Assembly: GCA_019856515.1 (NCBI GenBank)
Contig: CP082230.1
Span: 992,001 to 1,056,000 of the forward strand
Source: Prolixibacteraceae bacterium
GTDB lineage: Bacteria; Bacteroidota; Bacteroidia; Bacteroidales; Prolixibacteraceae
Reading direction: 5' to 3'
DNA length: 64,000 bases
Numbering within the stretch: position 1 is the first letter of the stretch; each line of letters starts with the position of its first letter. Both the position numbers and the translations under genes were made by a program. The notes under the pieces are model-generated. The model was not told the origin of the DNA and made no database searches. It saw nothing but the letters and a program-made list of their open reading frames with translations. Shown here one piece after another: positions 18,603 to 27,514 of this stretch.

Positions 18603-18656
18603 ATTACATCTTTTTGTCTGGTTTAACATCTGATTAGGCTTTACCATATACCAAAG

Positions 18657-19718
18657 TTATTGTGTCTTCAGTTCAATAAAACCTTTGTCTACATCATTAC
18701 TTTGCGTTGCATCCTTATAAAAAATATAAAAATAAGTCCCATCTTCCAGCAACTGATCCCCTTCCAGATCTACACCTTGACCGGTTCGACCATCCCAATC
18801 ATTTTGGTATGGGGAAACATCATAAAGAATATTCCCAGAGCTATCAAAAACAACCAAACGACTGTTGGGATAAGAAAGAGCTCCTCCTATAACATAGTAA
18901 TCATTCACTCCATCGCCATTCGGAGTAAAGCCTGATGGAAAAACAACTTCACTATTCACTGAGGTCGAATAAATTGTTACTTCTCCTATTGAAGATCCGC
19001 CCTCACTCAAAAGCAATCCATCGGAACTACTAATTCGTTTTAAACCCTGCCAATAACTCCCCTTATTATTCCATACTGCAAATCCATTAGCATCCAAACC
19101 ATTTTCTTCATGATCAAAATACTTAAATGATAAAGTAGACATAGCTAAAGCTGGACTTACTTGATAGTTACGTAACACACTTCGGTTACCTTCACTGTAC
19201 AATTCCATGTTTCCTCGTGAAATGGAAACTTGAGAGACACTCTCTGTTGGGGTAAAATCTAACCCTAAATTGCCCGGATCCAAACGAACACTAGAAGAGA
19301 CAGCTCCTTCAAAATAGATACGACCCGTGGAAGAGGAGAAGATATAACTATCTTCTCGCTCATTCAACAATATTCCACCTAGGCTTAAATTATAAGTCCC
19401 AATATCTAAAATCCCACTTCTGAAACGGATATCTCCGAGAACAGTCAAATCACTCTCAAAGAATCCACTTCCATCCAATATCAAATTCTGGAAACCTACA
19501 TTTCCTACTACTACTCCTTCGATCATTTGCCACCGAAGAATCACTTGAGAAAGATCCTTCGAGCGAAATTCACCATCAGATTCTAAATGGGTATCATGCA
19601 ATATAAAATAGCTTGACCCTCCTACCGTTGCAACCCCTTCTTTCACATAAAAGCCTTGACTAAAAGTATCAAGAGAATAGAGAAATAAGAGTCCTATTAT
19701 CATATAACGATATCTCAT
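18657..19718 (-). CDS. Secreted protein with T9SS type B C-terminal domain, copy 2
   Basis: A 353-residue paralogue of 6988-8049 with a signal peptide (MRYRYMIIGLLFLYSLDTFS), the same beta-rich body and a type B tail (FPSGFTPNGDGVNDYYVIGG, WDGRTGQG, GFIELKTQ). It begins 14 bases after the stop of the tail-collar fibre and is preceded by a perfect AAGGAGG Shine-Dalgarno, absent before copy 1. It is the only gene in the cassette with a recognisable T9SS sorting signal, so export of the neighbouring fibre would have to depend on it or on another route (inference). Confidence 0.88.
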   Translation of the reverse strand: MRYRYMIIGLLFLYSLDTFSQGFYVKEGVATVGGSSYFILHDTHLESDGEFRSKDLSQVILRWQMIEGVVVGNVGFQNLILDGSGFFESDLTVLGDIRFRSGILDIGTYNLSLGGILLNEREDSYIFSSSTGRIYFEGAVSSSVRLDPGNLGLDFTPTESVSQVSISRGNMELYSEGNRSVLRNYQVSPALAMSTLSFKYFDHEENGLDANGFAVWNNKGSYWQGLKRISSSDGLLLSEGGSSIGEVTIYSTSVNSEVVFPSGFTPNGDGVNDYYVIGGALSYPNSRLVVFDSSGNILYDVSPYQNDWDGRTGQGVDLEGDQLLEDGTYFYIFYKDATQSNDVDKGFIELKTQ

Positions 19719-19723
19719 AACAA

Positions 19724-19730
19724 CCTCCTT
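19724..19730 (-). promoter_or_regulatory. Strong Shine-Dalgarno of the second type B protein
   Basis: AAGGAGG lies 5 bases before the ATG at 19718. Most genes here, as usual in Bacteroidota, lack such a site, and the paralogue at 8049 has none. It supports the start at 19718 and suggests that the small protein is made at a higher rate than the giant fibre before it. Confidence 0.6.
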
Positions 19731-19732
19731 TT

Positions 19733-22700
19733 CTATTTAACTCTGATAATATAGTTGACAGAAACGTTCTTGGGGCGTGCCTCATTACCTCCTGAACTAT
19801 TTATTGACAAAGAGTGCGTATGAGAACCATTATAATTTGTTGAAAAGGAATGCGTATGAGCACCTGCATAATCTGTATAAGTATTCTCATTACGAGTATT
19901 ACCGGCTTCATGAGGATACCCTCCTCCACTTTGTGTATAAGAGTTCCCCATTGCATGACGGTGATTTCCACCAGAATCGGTAGTACCTGAGTGATTATGG
20001 TTTCCTGCAGAATTCGCACTACCAGAGTGAGTGTGACTCTTATTGGTATCACTCTGATAAGTATTAATGGCACGACCACTATCATACCCTTTGCCATTAT
20101 CTAAACCTCTTAAGAACACTCCCCTCAAATCAGGCAAATTAGTACTTCCTAATACACTCTGCAATTGGGGATATGTTGTTGCACTAAAGGGAGAACCATC
20201 ACATAACATCCATCCATCAGGAATGACTGTCCCCATAAATGGTTGAATAGAACCAATAGGAACCCCTATTTCTGTCCAAATACCAGTATACATAAACAGG
20301 TTACCCTTATTCGTATCAAACACCACCAAACCAATTGCAGGGTTCACTATCGATGTTCGCTGTGCAGTCGTCATACGCGGAGGCAAGAAACCTTGATTCG
20401 TACTTTTAACCTCTAACTTGGCCGATGTCTCGACACTACTACCTACAGTACCAATTCCTACGCGACTATCCTTGGTTACTCTTACCACCTCTGCATTCTG
20501 GCTCTTAATCACTACATCTGCCGCATTCACTGAACCTATAAAATCGGTTGTCTCATCAACAGTTGTATTTCCTGCCACATTCCAGGTATTAGCACTTGCC
20601 TCTGCTGAAACCCACTTGGTTCCATTATATGTAAATAACGAATTGATCGTCGTATCAAAAACCAACAATCCTTTGGCAGGTGAACCAATAGCCTCGCGCT
20701 CAGTTGTCGTCATACGTGGTAACAAAGCTCCTTTTGTCGTACTCTTAATTTCAAAAATAGCTGATGGATCAACACTACCACTTCCTAATAATACAGAACC
20801 ACCATGCGTAGTGTTTCCACTAAAAGTGACATGACCACTATTATCGACACTTAAACCTTCGCTATCTCCATCATTACTCAAAACATTTCCATTCAAGGCG
20901 ATATTTTGGGTCGCAGTATGATCTCCCAGATTATCATCTCCTCCTATTTCTTGCCATGAAACGCCATTATAGAAATTATACATATTGGTAGAAGTATTGT
21001 AAATCATCAATCCCGTTGCTGGGCCTGCGATTACATCTCGCTGGGTTCCAGTCATACGTGGAATCAATATACCTTTGCTACTACTTGAAATATTCAATAC
21101 TGCCGAGGACTCACTACTTCCTGTTCCAACCGAAAGATCTCCAGAAACACTTACATCTGAATTCGCAGTTAACAGCTCGTCAACAGTCAACTTCTTATTT
21201 ATAGTAATATCTCCTAATGTACCTATAGACAAACCCTTATCCGTACCATCATGACTTAACCAATGAGAACCCAAATCAATATTCTGTGTTGCCTCATGAC
21301 TTCCTAAATTATCTTTCAAGCCTGACAAGTCAACACTATTTCCATTTAAGATACTTAAACTACTGCCTGAAAAACTTAAGGTTTGCGCATCCGTATTAAT
21401 ACTACTTATATCAATACTGTTACCTCCACTTATAGCCAAACTACTAGAGGTTAAACTCAAACTTTGACGATATGGTGATAAATCAACTGGGGTTGCATCA
21501 TTGCTCAAACTCAAAACATCCGTAGACAGACTCAAATCCTGACTATCTGATGAGGACAAATCAATCGTATTTCCTCCAGTGATACTTAAATCATGACCTG
21601 ATATAGACAACCGCTGCTCATCCGTATTATCCAAATATCCAGACAAATCAACGGTCGTAGCGTCACTTGTCAAACTCAAGGTGTTACCAACCAATGATAA
21701 GTCTTGATTATCCGTATTATCTAAATAAACAGATAGATCAACACTATTACCATTACTGATATTTAAACTATTGGTCGATGAACTGAAAGTCAACGTCTGC
21801 GCATACTTGCTCAAATCGGCGGAAGTCGCCGAACGAGTTAACGTCAAGGTATTCCCTGTCAATCCCAACTCCTGACTATCCGTACTTGCAAATCCACTCA
21901 AATCAACATTATTTCCATTAGATATCGAAAGCTGTGTTCCCACCAAACTCAATGACTGTTGATCTGTGTTATCTAAATATTTACCCAAATTTATCGTGGA
22001 TCCATTCAACGACAACGACAAATCATTACCTGTTAAATTCAAGTTCTGCAACTCATTTTGTGGATCGGCATCCCCTTCAATATTCTCTATAAATTCCTCT
22101 TCCCAACGAGAACCATTCCAAACCAATACAGTTCGTGAAACACCTGTGGCATTTTGTAATTTTGTATAAGTTAAACTGTGATCCAAAACCTTATCCGCAT
22201 CAACAGATCCCGATCCTAGATGACTGTTCAAAACAGAACCAGAACTCAAACTAACCACTCCACTACTAGTTACACTTACGGCTCCACTTAACGATTTACT
22301 TACCCAACTACTGCCATTAGAAATTAAGATATTACCTCCGGTCCTATCCGAACTACTGACATCTGAAATATCATCTAAATTGGAAACACTTTTATCAATC
22401 TGATTCCATGTATAGTCTCCCGATTCGGCGGTAATTACCCCTGTTCGACCAAAAACAGAAATAACATTATTCGTATTACTTATCTTACGCCAACCTGAAG
22501 TGGTACCTAAAACAACATCGCCTGAATTAAAATCAACATTACCACTGCCCAAATTAACAGTACCATTCTGTGATGAGACATAATACTTCCCTGAAATACC
22601 AGTGTCACCACTACTTAAAGTTGGGGTATTCGTACTAGGGTCCCAGACACCTTGATAATCTAATGTTCCTGTTATCGGGGCTGGGTCCCAACGGCTTCCA

Positions 22701-25700
22701 TTCCATTGTAAAACCTCATCGGTATTTGCAGACATCGATGAAAGCTTCGTCCCATCCACACTACCATCGGCTAATTTCAAGGTCGTAACAGCACCATTCA
22801 TCAATTTACCACTAGTCACTGAACCGTCCTTTAACTTACCCTCTGATATTGCACCATCAGAAATATCAATCGTTTGAATAGACAAATCCGCAATATCGGA
22901 TGACACAACAGATCCATCAGATATTTTTTGGCTCGTAATCACATTATCTTTGATCGTTAAATCACCATTACTATTTAATGTAGCATCACCTCCGATAGAA
23001 ACTGTAGCATTACCTGAGCTTGTTCCGATGATCAACTCGCCACTTAATAAAGTATTTATCTTTTCTGGCGTAACCGATCCGTTAGCCAATTCACTTGTCC
23101 CGACAGTTCCTGTTCCTAAATTAACATCCGTTGCAACTAACTCTGGAACTGTGACAACTCCTGTAAACACAGCATTACCATTACTATCAAAACTCAATCC
23201 TTTATCTTCAACACCATAACCAATCTTATTTGAACCCAACTTTAACTTCTCGGTAGCTTGGTGATCCCCTAGATTATCTCGAAGTGGCGATAAATCTACA
23301 GTAGTACTACTTCCTGAAATACCTAAACTATTACCACTCAAACTTAGATCCAACAAACTACTGATATCCACTCCAGTTCCTTCACTAATCTCAACAACAC
23401 TACCATTCAAACTCAAACTCTGACGATAAGGACTTAAGCTTATTGGACTAGGATCATTAGTTAAACTCAACTCATCACCACTCAATGTCAAATCTTGATT
23501 GTCTCCTGTAACAATGGTAGACAAGTCAACCGTATTTGTTCCTCCACTTATCGATAAGATATTACCTGTTAATGCCAAATCTTGATTATCTGTATTATCT
23601 AAATATTTACTCAAATCAACTAAAGAGCTTGTATTTGAAATCTTAAGCTCATTACTACTATTTAATGACAGCGTCTGAGCATCAGTATTATCTAAATATT
23701 TACCTAAATCCACCGTAGAATCATCCTGTGTTAAAGACAGCACATTACCTGTTATAGAAAGATCCTGAACTACAGACTGAGCTAGATTAAAAAAATCAAT
23801 ACTGTTACCATCCTCGATCGATAACACCGTTCCATTAAGCTCTAGATTTTGATTATCTGTATCATCTAGATATTTACTTAAATCTACACTTGTTATATCA
23901 TTTGTCAAGCTTAAACTATTATCGGTCAAGCTTAAATCTTGAGAATCTGTATTATCCAGATACCTACTCAAATCAACCGTAACACTCGTCTTGGTCAATC
24001 CCAATAAATTTGCAGAGCTCAAAGTCGGATCTTGAATCTCATCTGCAACCAATGTACTTAAATTCACCTCTTCCCATGACACTCCTGACCACATTAAAAT
24101 TGTACCTGTAGTACCAGAAGCACCCTGTAACTTATTATAAGTAATACGTTGGTTGTCAATAGTTGTATTTCCATTTTCATCAATTAAGACATCTCCTTGC
24201 AATGGACTGCTTACCCACTGACTTCCATTTCCTAATAAAACATGACCAGCATTGGGTGTAGAAATCAAAACCTCACTTAAATCAGATAGGAAAGAGGTCG
24301 TTTTATCAATTTGACTCCACGTATAATCACCCAATTGTGCAGTAATCACTCCCTTCCGCCCAAATACAGTATTCACTTCATTCGAATTATTTACCCTGTC
24401 CCACTTACTTCCATCATATAGAATCCAATCACCTGCAGAAAAATCCTGTGGTCCTGAACCAAAATCTTGGGCTCCTTCAGTAGATACAACATAAAAATCA
24501 CCTTCCGATCCATTGGCATCACTCACTGAGGGAACATTACTCTGTGCACTCCACGTACCTTGATAATTCAACACACCTCCAAAACCACTCGGTACCCATA
24601 CCGATCCATCCCACTTCAAATAATCATCCGTATTCGCATTCATACTTGATAATTTGACCGACGTAATCTGACCATCTCCAATCTTCGAACTCGTCACAGA
24701 TCCATCAAATAACTTTGAACTAACCACTGAACCATCAACAATCTTTGTTGTAGTTACAGCATTAGATGCCAACTTATCACTAGTAACTGAAGCCGAAGAC
24801 AACTTTGAACTCGTAATTCCCTCATCTTCTATCTCTGCAGTATTTATCGTACCATTGCCGAAAGTCACATCTGAGGCTATTAACTTTGGAGCTGTAACAA
24901 AACCAGTAAAAGTCGCGGATCCATTACTATCAAATCCCAAACCTTTATTATCTGAGGCAAAACCAATTTTATGGGTTCCTAAAGAAATCTGCTCTGTGGC
25001 AACATGATTCCCTAGATTATCTTTTATCGGTGTCAAATCAACACTGTTACCTCCTTCAATACCCAAAACATTACCATCAAAACTCAAAACCTGATCATCA
25101 GTATTATCGTAATACTTACTCAAGTCAACGGCAACACCACTCTTTGTTAAACCTAAAATATTTGATGAGCTAAGCTGTAAATCTTGTAAATCATCACGCA
25201 ATAAACTCTCAATATCAGTCTCCTGCCATGAACTTCCATTCCACAACAAAATAGTACCATCAACACCTGAAGCATCTTGTAGTTTATTATAGGTAATATG
25301 CTTGGCCATTATTGTCGTTTTCCCATTGGAATCCATCACAACATCACCATGAACACTACTACTAGTCCAATGTGTTCCATCCCCAAGTAAAATATAACCT
25401 GCATCGGGATTAGAACTGCTTACATCACTCAAATCACTCAAAAATGATGTCGTCTTATCAATCTGAGCCCAGGTATAATCGCCTACTTGGGGTGTGACCT
25501 CTCCTTTGCGTCCAAAAACAGAGTTCACTTCACTTGAATTATTTACTCGTTCCCATTTTAAACCATCATACAAAACCCAGTCTCCTGGAGAAAAACTGAT
25601 CGAACCTGAACCAAAATCCTGTGTGCCAACAGTAGAAGCAATATAAAAATCACCTTTGGATCCACTACCATCGACAATCGATGGTATATTCGACGATGCA

Positions 25701-27106
25701 CTCCATGTTCCACTATAGTTCAGCACTCCTCCAATACTACTAGGAACCCAAACGGATCCATCCCACTTCAAATATTCATCCATGCTTGCATTCATACTGG
25801 AAAGTCGATCCGAAGTGACTTGCTGGAAACCAATCTTTTGTGTAGTCACAGAACCATCTGACAACTTTAATGACGTAACTGCGCCATCTTTGAGCTTATC
25901 TTCTGTCACCGAACCAATACTAATCTTAACCTCTGTTACTACATTATCAGAAAGATGACCTGTTTGAACAGATAAATTTTGAATCTTACTCTGACTAACA
26001 GATCCATCAGCCAACTTTGGCTCTGTTACTGAACCATCTAGCAGTTTTAATGAATTCACAGAATTATCTCGTAAATTTGAAGTGGCAACAGAACTCTCAC
26101 CCAATTTATCATGACTAACAGATAGATTCATTAGCTTTTGCGTCGAGATAGAGGCATCTGATAATTTGGTCTCCGTTACCGAACCTTCTGCTAGCTTTGA
26201 TGTTGTCACTGATCCGATCGAAAGCTTTGAACTTGAAACGGCTCCATCTAATATTTTAGATTCCGAAACGGAATTATCTAACAACTTCGTTATTCCAACA
26301 GAACCATCAGCTAATTTACTATTATCCACAGCACTATTAGCGATCTTAGATGTTGTAACGGATAAATCAACTATTTTAGAATTACCTACAGTGTTATCTT
26401 GAAGATTTGATTCGGATACAGAACCATCGGATAATTTACTATTATCCACAGCATGATTAGCTATTTCAGATCTATCAATACTTCCATCTGGTAATACAAT
26501 ATCACCCAAGATCGTTACAATATTACTAAATAGAACATCGCCATTACTACTAATACTTATTCCTTCATCATCTCCATCCCCACTAATATAATGGGAAAAT
26601 AAAACAATATTCTTTGTGGCTTCATGATTACCTAAGTTATCTTTTAATGGAGACAAATCCACGCTATTTCCTGAGGAGATCGTTAAAGTTGTTCCATCTA
26701 AAGTCAGCGTTTGTGCACCGAGTGTTCCAGATGGTAACTCGACATAACCCCCTCCATTTGATAACGTAATAATATCATCTGAAATACTTAGAACTTGGAT
26801 CTCATTGGTAGGATCAAAATCTTTGTCATTAACATTTGTTCCCAACAACTCCCATGCAGATCCATTAAAATAGTAGAAACCAGCCTGACCATTAGTTTGA
26901 TAAACTAAAAGCCCTGTTGAAGGAGAAATAATGACACTTCTCTCTCCCTCTAACATTCGTGGTATTAATAAACCTTTGTTATTAGATTGAATCTCTAACG
27001 CAGCACTTGGATCGGGAGTAAAATCACTTCCACCAATTCCGACACTCTGACCAAATAACAATGGAAACTGTAACAAAAAGAAAAAAAGGATATAGATACG
27101 TTTCAT
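19733..27106 (-). CDS. Giant phage-tail-fibre-like surface protein with tail-collar/HxH tip (fibre copy 2)
   Basis: A 2,457-residue protein; the start at 27106 (MKRIYILFFFLLQFPLLFGQ) matches copy 1, and an upstream in-frame ATG at 27130 is not conserved. Shaft: head module, decapeptide array (about 210-440), three VFGRKG/TW modules and DNTDNQDLSL-type arrays, all aligned with copy 1. After about residue 2000 it differs. Three more head-like modules with PRM motifs (about 2019, 2132, 2245) lead to a phage tail-collar domain (about 2280-2340; PIGSIQPFMGTVIPDGWMLC, LPDLRGVFLRG). A tip with five HxH motifs follows (SHTHS, NHNHS, NHRHA, AHTHS, SHTHS). In T4 gp37 such HxH pairs bind iron in a trimeric needle; the same is likely here. 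It opens cassette 2. Confidence 0.86.
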   Translation of the reverse strand: MKRIYILFFFLLQFPLLFGQSVGIGGSDFTPDPSAALEIQSNNKGLLIPRMLEGERSVIISPSTGLLVYQTNGQAGFYYFNGSAWELLGTNVNDKDFDPTNEIQVLSISDDIITLSNGGGYVELPSGTLGAQTLTLDGTTLTISSGNSVDLSPLKDNLGNHEATKNIVLFSHYISGDGDDEGISISSNGDVLFSNIVTILGDIVLPDGSIDRSEIANHAVDNSKLSDGSVSESNLQDNTVGNSKIVDLSVTTSKIANSAVDNSKLADGSVGITKLLDNSVSESKILDGAVSSSKLSIGSVTTSKLAEGSVTETKLSDASISTQKLMNLSVSHDKLGESSVATSNLRDNSVNSLKLLDGSVTEPKLADGSVSQSKIQNLSVQTGHLSDNVVTEVKISIGSVTEDKLKDGAVTSLKLSDGSVTTQKIGFQQVTSDRLSSMNASMDEYLKWDGSVWVPSSIGGVLNYSGTWSASSNIPSIVDGSGSKGDFYIASTVGTQDFGSGSISFSPGDWVLYDGLKWERVNNSSEVNSVFGRKGEVTPQVGDYTWAQIDKTTSFLSDLSDVSSSNPDAGYILLGDGTHWTSSSVHGDVVMDSNGKTTIMAKHITYNKLQDASGVDGTILLWNGSSWQETDIESLLRDDLQDLQLSSSNILGLTKSGVAVDLSKYYDNTDDQVLSFDGNVLGIEGGNSVDLTPIKDNLGNHVATEQISLGTHKIGFASDNKGLGFDSNGSATFTGFVTAPKLIASDVTFGNGTINTAEIEDEGITSSKLSSASVTSDKLASNAVTTTKIVDGSVVSSKLFDGSVTSSKIGDGQITSVKLSSMNANTDDYLKWDGSVWVPSGFGGVLNYQGTWSAQSNVPSVSDANGSEGDFYVVSTEGAQDFGSGPQDFSAGDWILYDGSKWDRVNNSNEVNTVFGRKGVITAQLGDYTWSQIDKTTSFLSDLSEVLISTPNAGHVLLGNGSQWVSSPLQGDVLIDENGNTTIDNQRITYNKLQGASGTTGTILMWSGVSWEEVNLSTLVADEIQDPTLSSANLLGLTKTSVTVDLSRYLDNTDSQDLSLTDNSLSLTNDITSVDLSKYLDDTDNQNLELNGTVLSIEDGNSIDFFNLAQSVVQDLSITGNVLSLTQDDSTVDLGKYLDNTDAQTLSLNSSNELKISNTSSLVDLSKYLDNTDNQDLALTGNILSISGGTNTVDLSTIVTGDNQDLTLSGDELSLTNDPSPISLSPYRQSLSLNGSVVEISEGTGVDISSLLDLSLSGNSLGISGSSTTVDLSPLRDNLGDHQATEKLKLGSNKIGYGVEDKGLSFDSNGNAVFTGVVTVPELVATDVNLGTGTVGTSELANGSVTPEKINTLLSGELIIGTSSGNATVSIGGDATLNSNGDLTIKDNVITSQKISDGSVVSSDIADLSIQTIDISDGAISEGKLKDGSVTSGKLMNGAVTTLKLADGSVDGTKLSSMSANTDEVLQWNGSRWDPAPITGTLDYQGVWDPSTNTPTLSSGDTGISGKYYVSSQNGTVNLGSGNVDFNSGDVVLGTTSGWRKISNTNNVISVFGRTGVITAESGDYTWNQIDKSVSNLDDISDVSSSDRTGGNILISNGSSWVSKSLSGAVSVTSSGVVSLSSGSVLNSHLGSGSVDADKVLDHSLTYTKLQNATGVSRTVLVWNGSRWEEEFIENIEGDADPQNELQNLNLTGNDLSLSLNGSTINLGKYLDNTDQQSLSLVGTQLSISNGNNVDLSGFASTDSQELGLTGNTLTLTRSATSADLSKYAQTLTFSSSTNSLNISNGNSVDLSVYLDNTDNQDLSLVGNTLSLTSDATTVDLSGYLDNTDEQRLSISGHDLSITGGNTIDLSSSDSQDLSLSTDVLSLSNDATPVDLSPYRQSLSLTSSSLAISGGNSIDISSINTDAQTLSFSGSSLSILNGNSVDLSGLKDNLGSHEATQNIDLGSHWLSHDGTDKGLSIGTLGDITINKKLTVDELLTANSDVSVSGDLSVGTGSSESSAVLNISSSSKGILIPRMTGTQRDVIAGPATGLMIYNTSTNMYNFYNGVSWQEIGGDDNLGDHTATQNIALNGNVLSNDGDSEGLSVDNSGHVTFSGNTTHGGSVLLGSGSVDPSAIFEIKSTTKGALLPRMTTTEREAIGSPAKGLLVFDTTINSLFTYNGTKWVSAEASANTWNVAGNTTVDETTDFIGSVNAADVVIKSQNAEVVRVTKDSRVGIGTVGSSVETSAKLEVKSTNQGFLPPRMTTAQRTSIVNPAIGLVVFDTNKGNLFMYTGIWTEIGVPIGSIQPFMGTVIPDGWMLCDGSPFSATTYPQLQSVLGSTNLPDLRGVFLRGLDNGKGYDSGRAINTYQSDTNKSHTHSGSANSAGNHNHSGTTDSGGNHRHAMGNSYTQSGGGYPHEAGNTRNENTYTDYAGAHTHSFSTNYNGSHTHSLSINSSGGNEARPKNVSVNYIIRVK

Positions 27107-27206
27107 AAACAAATATTTATAAGTTGACAAATTATGTCTGGGTAAAACATTTATTATGAAACATTATAACATCGAATAAAGTTTACTATCATTCGATGTT
27201 TTTTAA
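27107..27206 (-). promoter_or_regulatory. Shared upstream element of fibre copy 2
   Basis: This is the counterpart of 15333-15432. It keeps CATAATTTGTCAACT and the ATGTTTCA direct repeat, and has a perfect inverted repeat with arms 27168-27177 and 27191-27200 (AACATCGAAT / ATTCGATGTT, 13-base loop). On the plus strand the right arm runs into a T-tract, so a plus-strand terminator is possible, but no plus-strand gene lies before it. The remaining 27207-27514, up to the divergent gene, is very AT-rich with no gene seen. Confidence 0.5.
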
Positions 27207-27514
27207 CAACACCCACTACTTTGACTTATTTTAAAGAACACCGTTAAAAATGAACACAAAAACTTAAAATTAAACAACGAATCTCAGTTATTATAAAAAC
27301 AAACCATAATACTGGCTACCTGATTATAACATCAAAAGAAGTATCAATATATCTTTACACAATTTTATACTAATGTCATTAATCTCAGAGCAACATTTTT
27401 CACCATAACAATTAAATATTTATTAACATTAAACAATAAAAAACTATACATTTAAATCTATTATTCATAATATTGTGAGATTATGTTATCTAAAAATTAA
27501 TCACATCACCAATT

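Noticed and set aside
18603..18647. Longer N terminus of the second PorP (MVKPNQMLNQTKRCN)
   Set aside because: The same spacer in copy 1 has a stop; a 1-base difference makes the frame open. A similar MLNQTK extension before the lipoprotein sulfatase (47761-47811) was rejected for the same reason: a good signal sequence starts downstream.
8130..27106. The two giant genes as part of a prophage
   Set aside because: They have signal peptides and lie with T9SS genes; no capsid, portal, terminase, tape-measure, baseplate or lysis gene is in the window.
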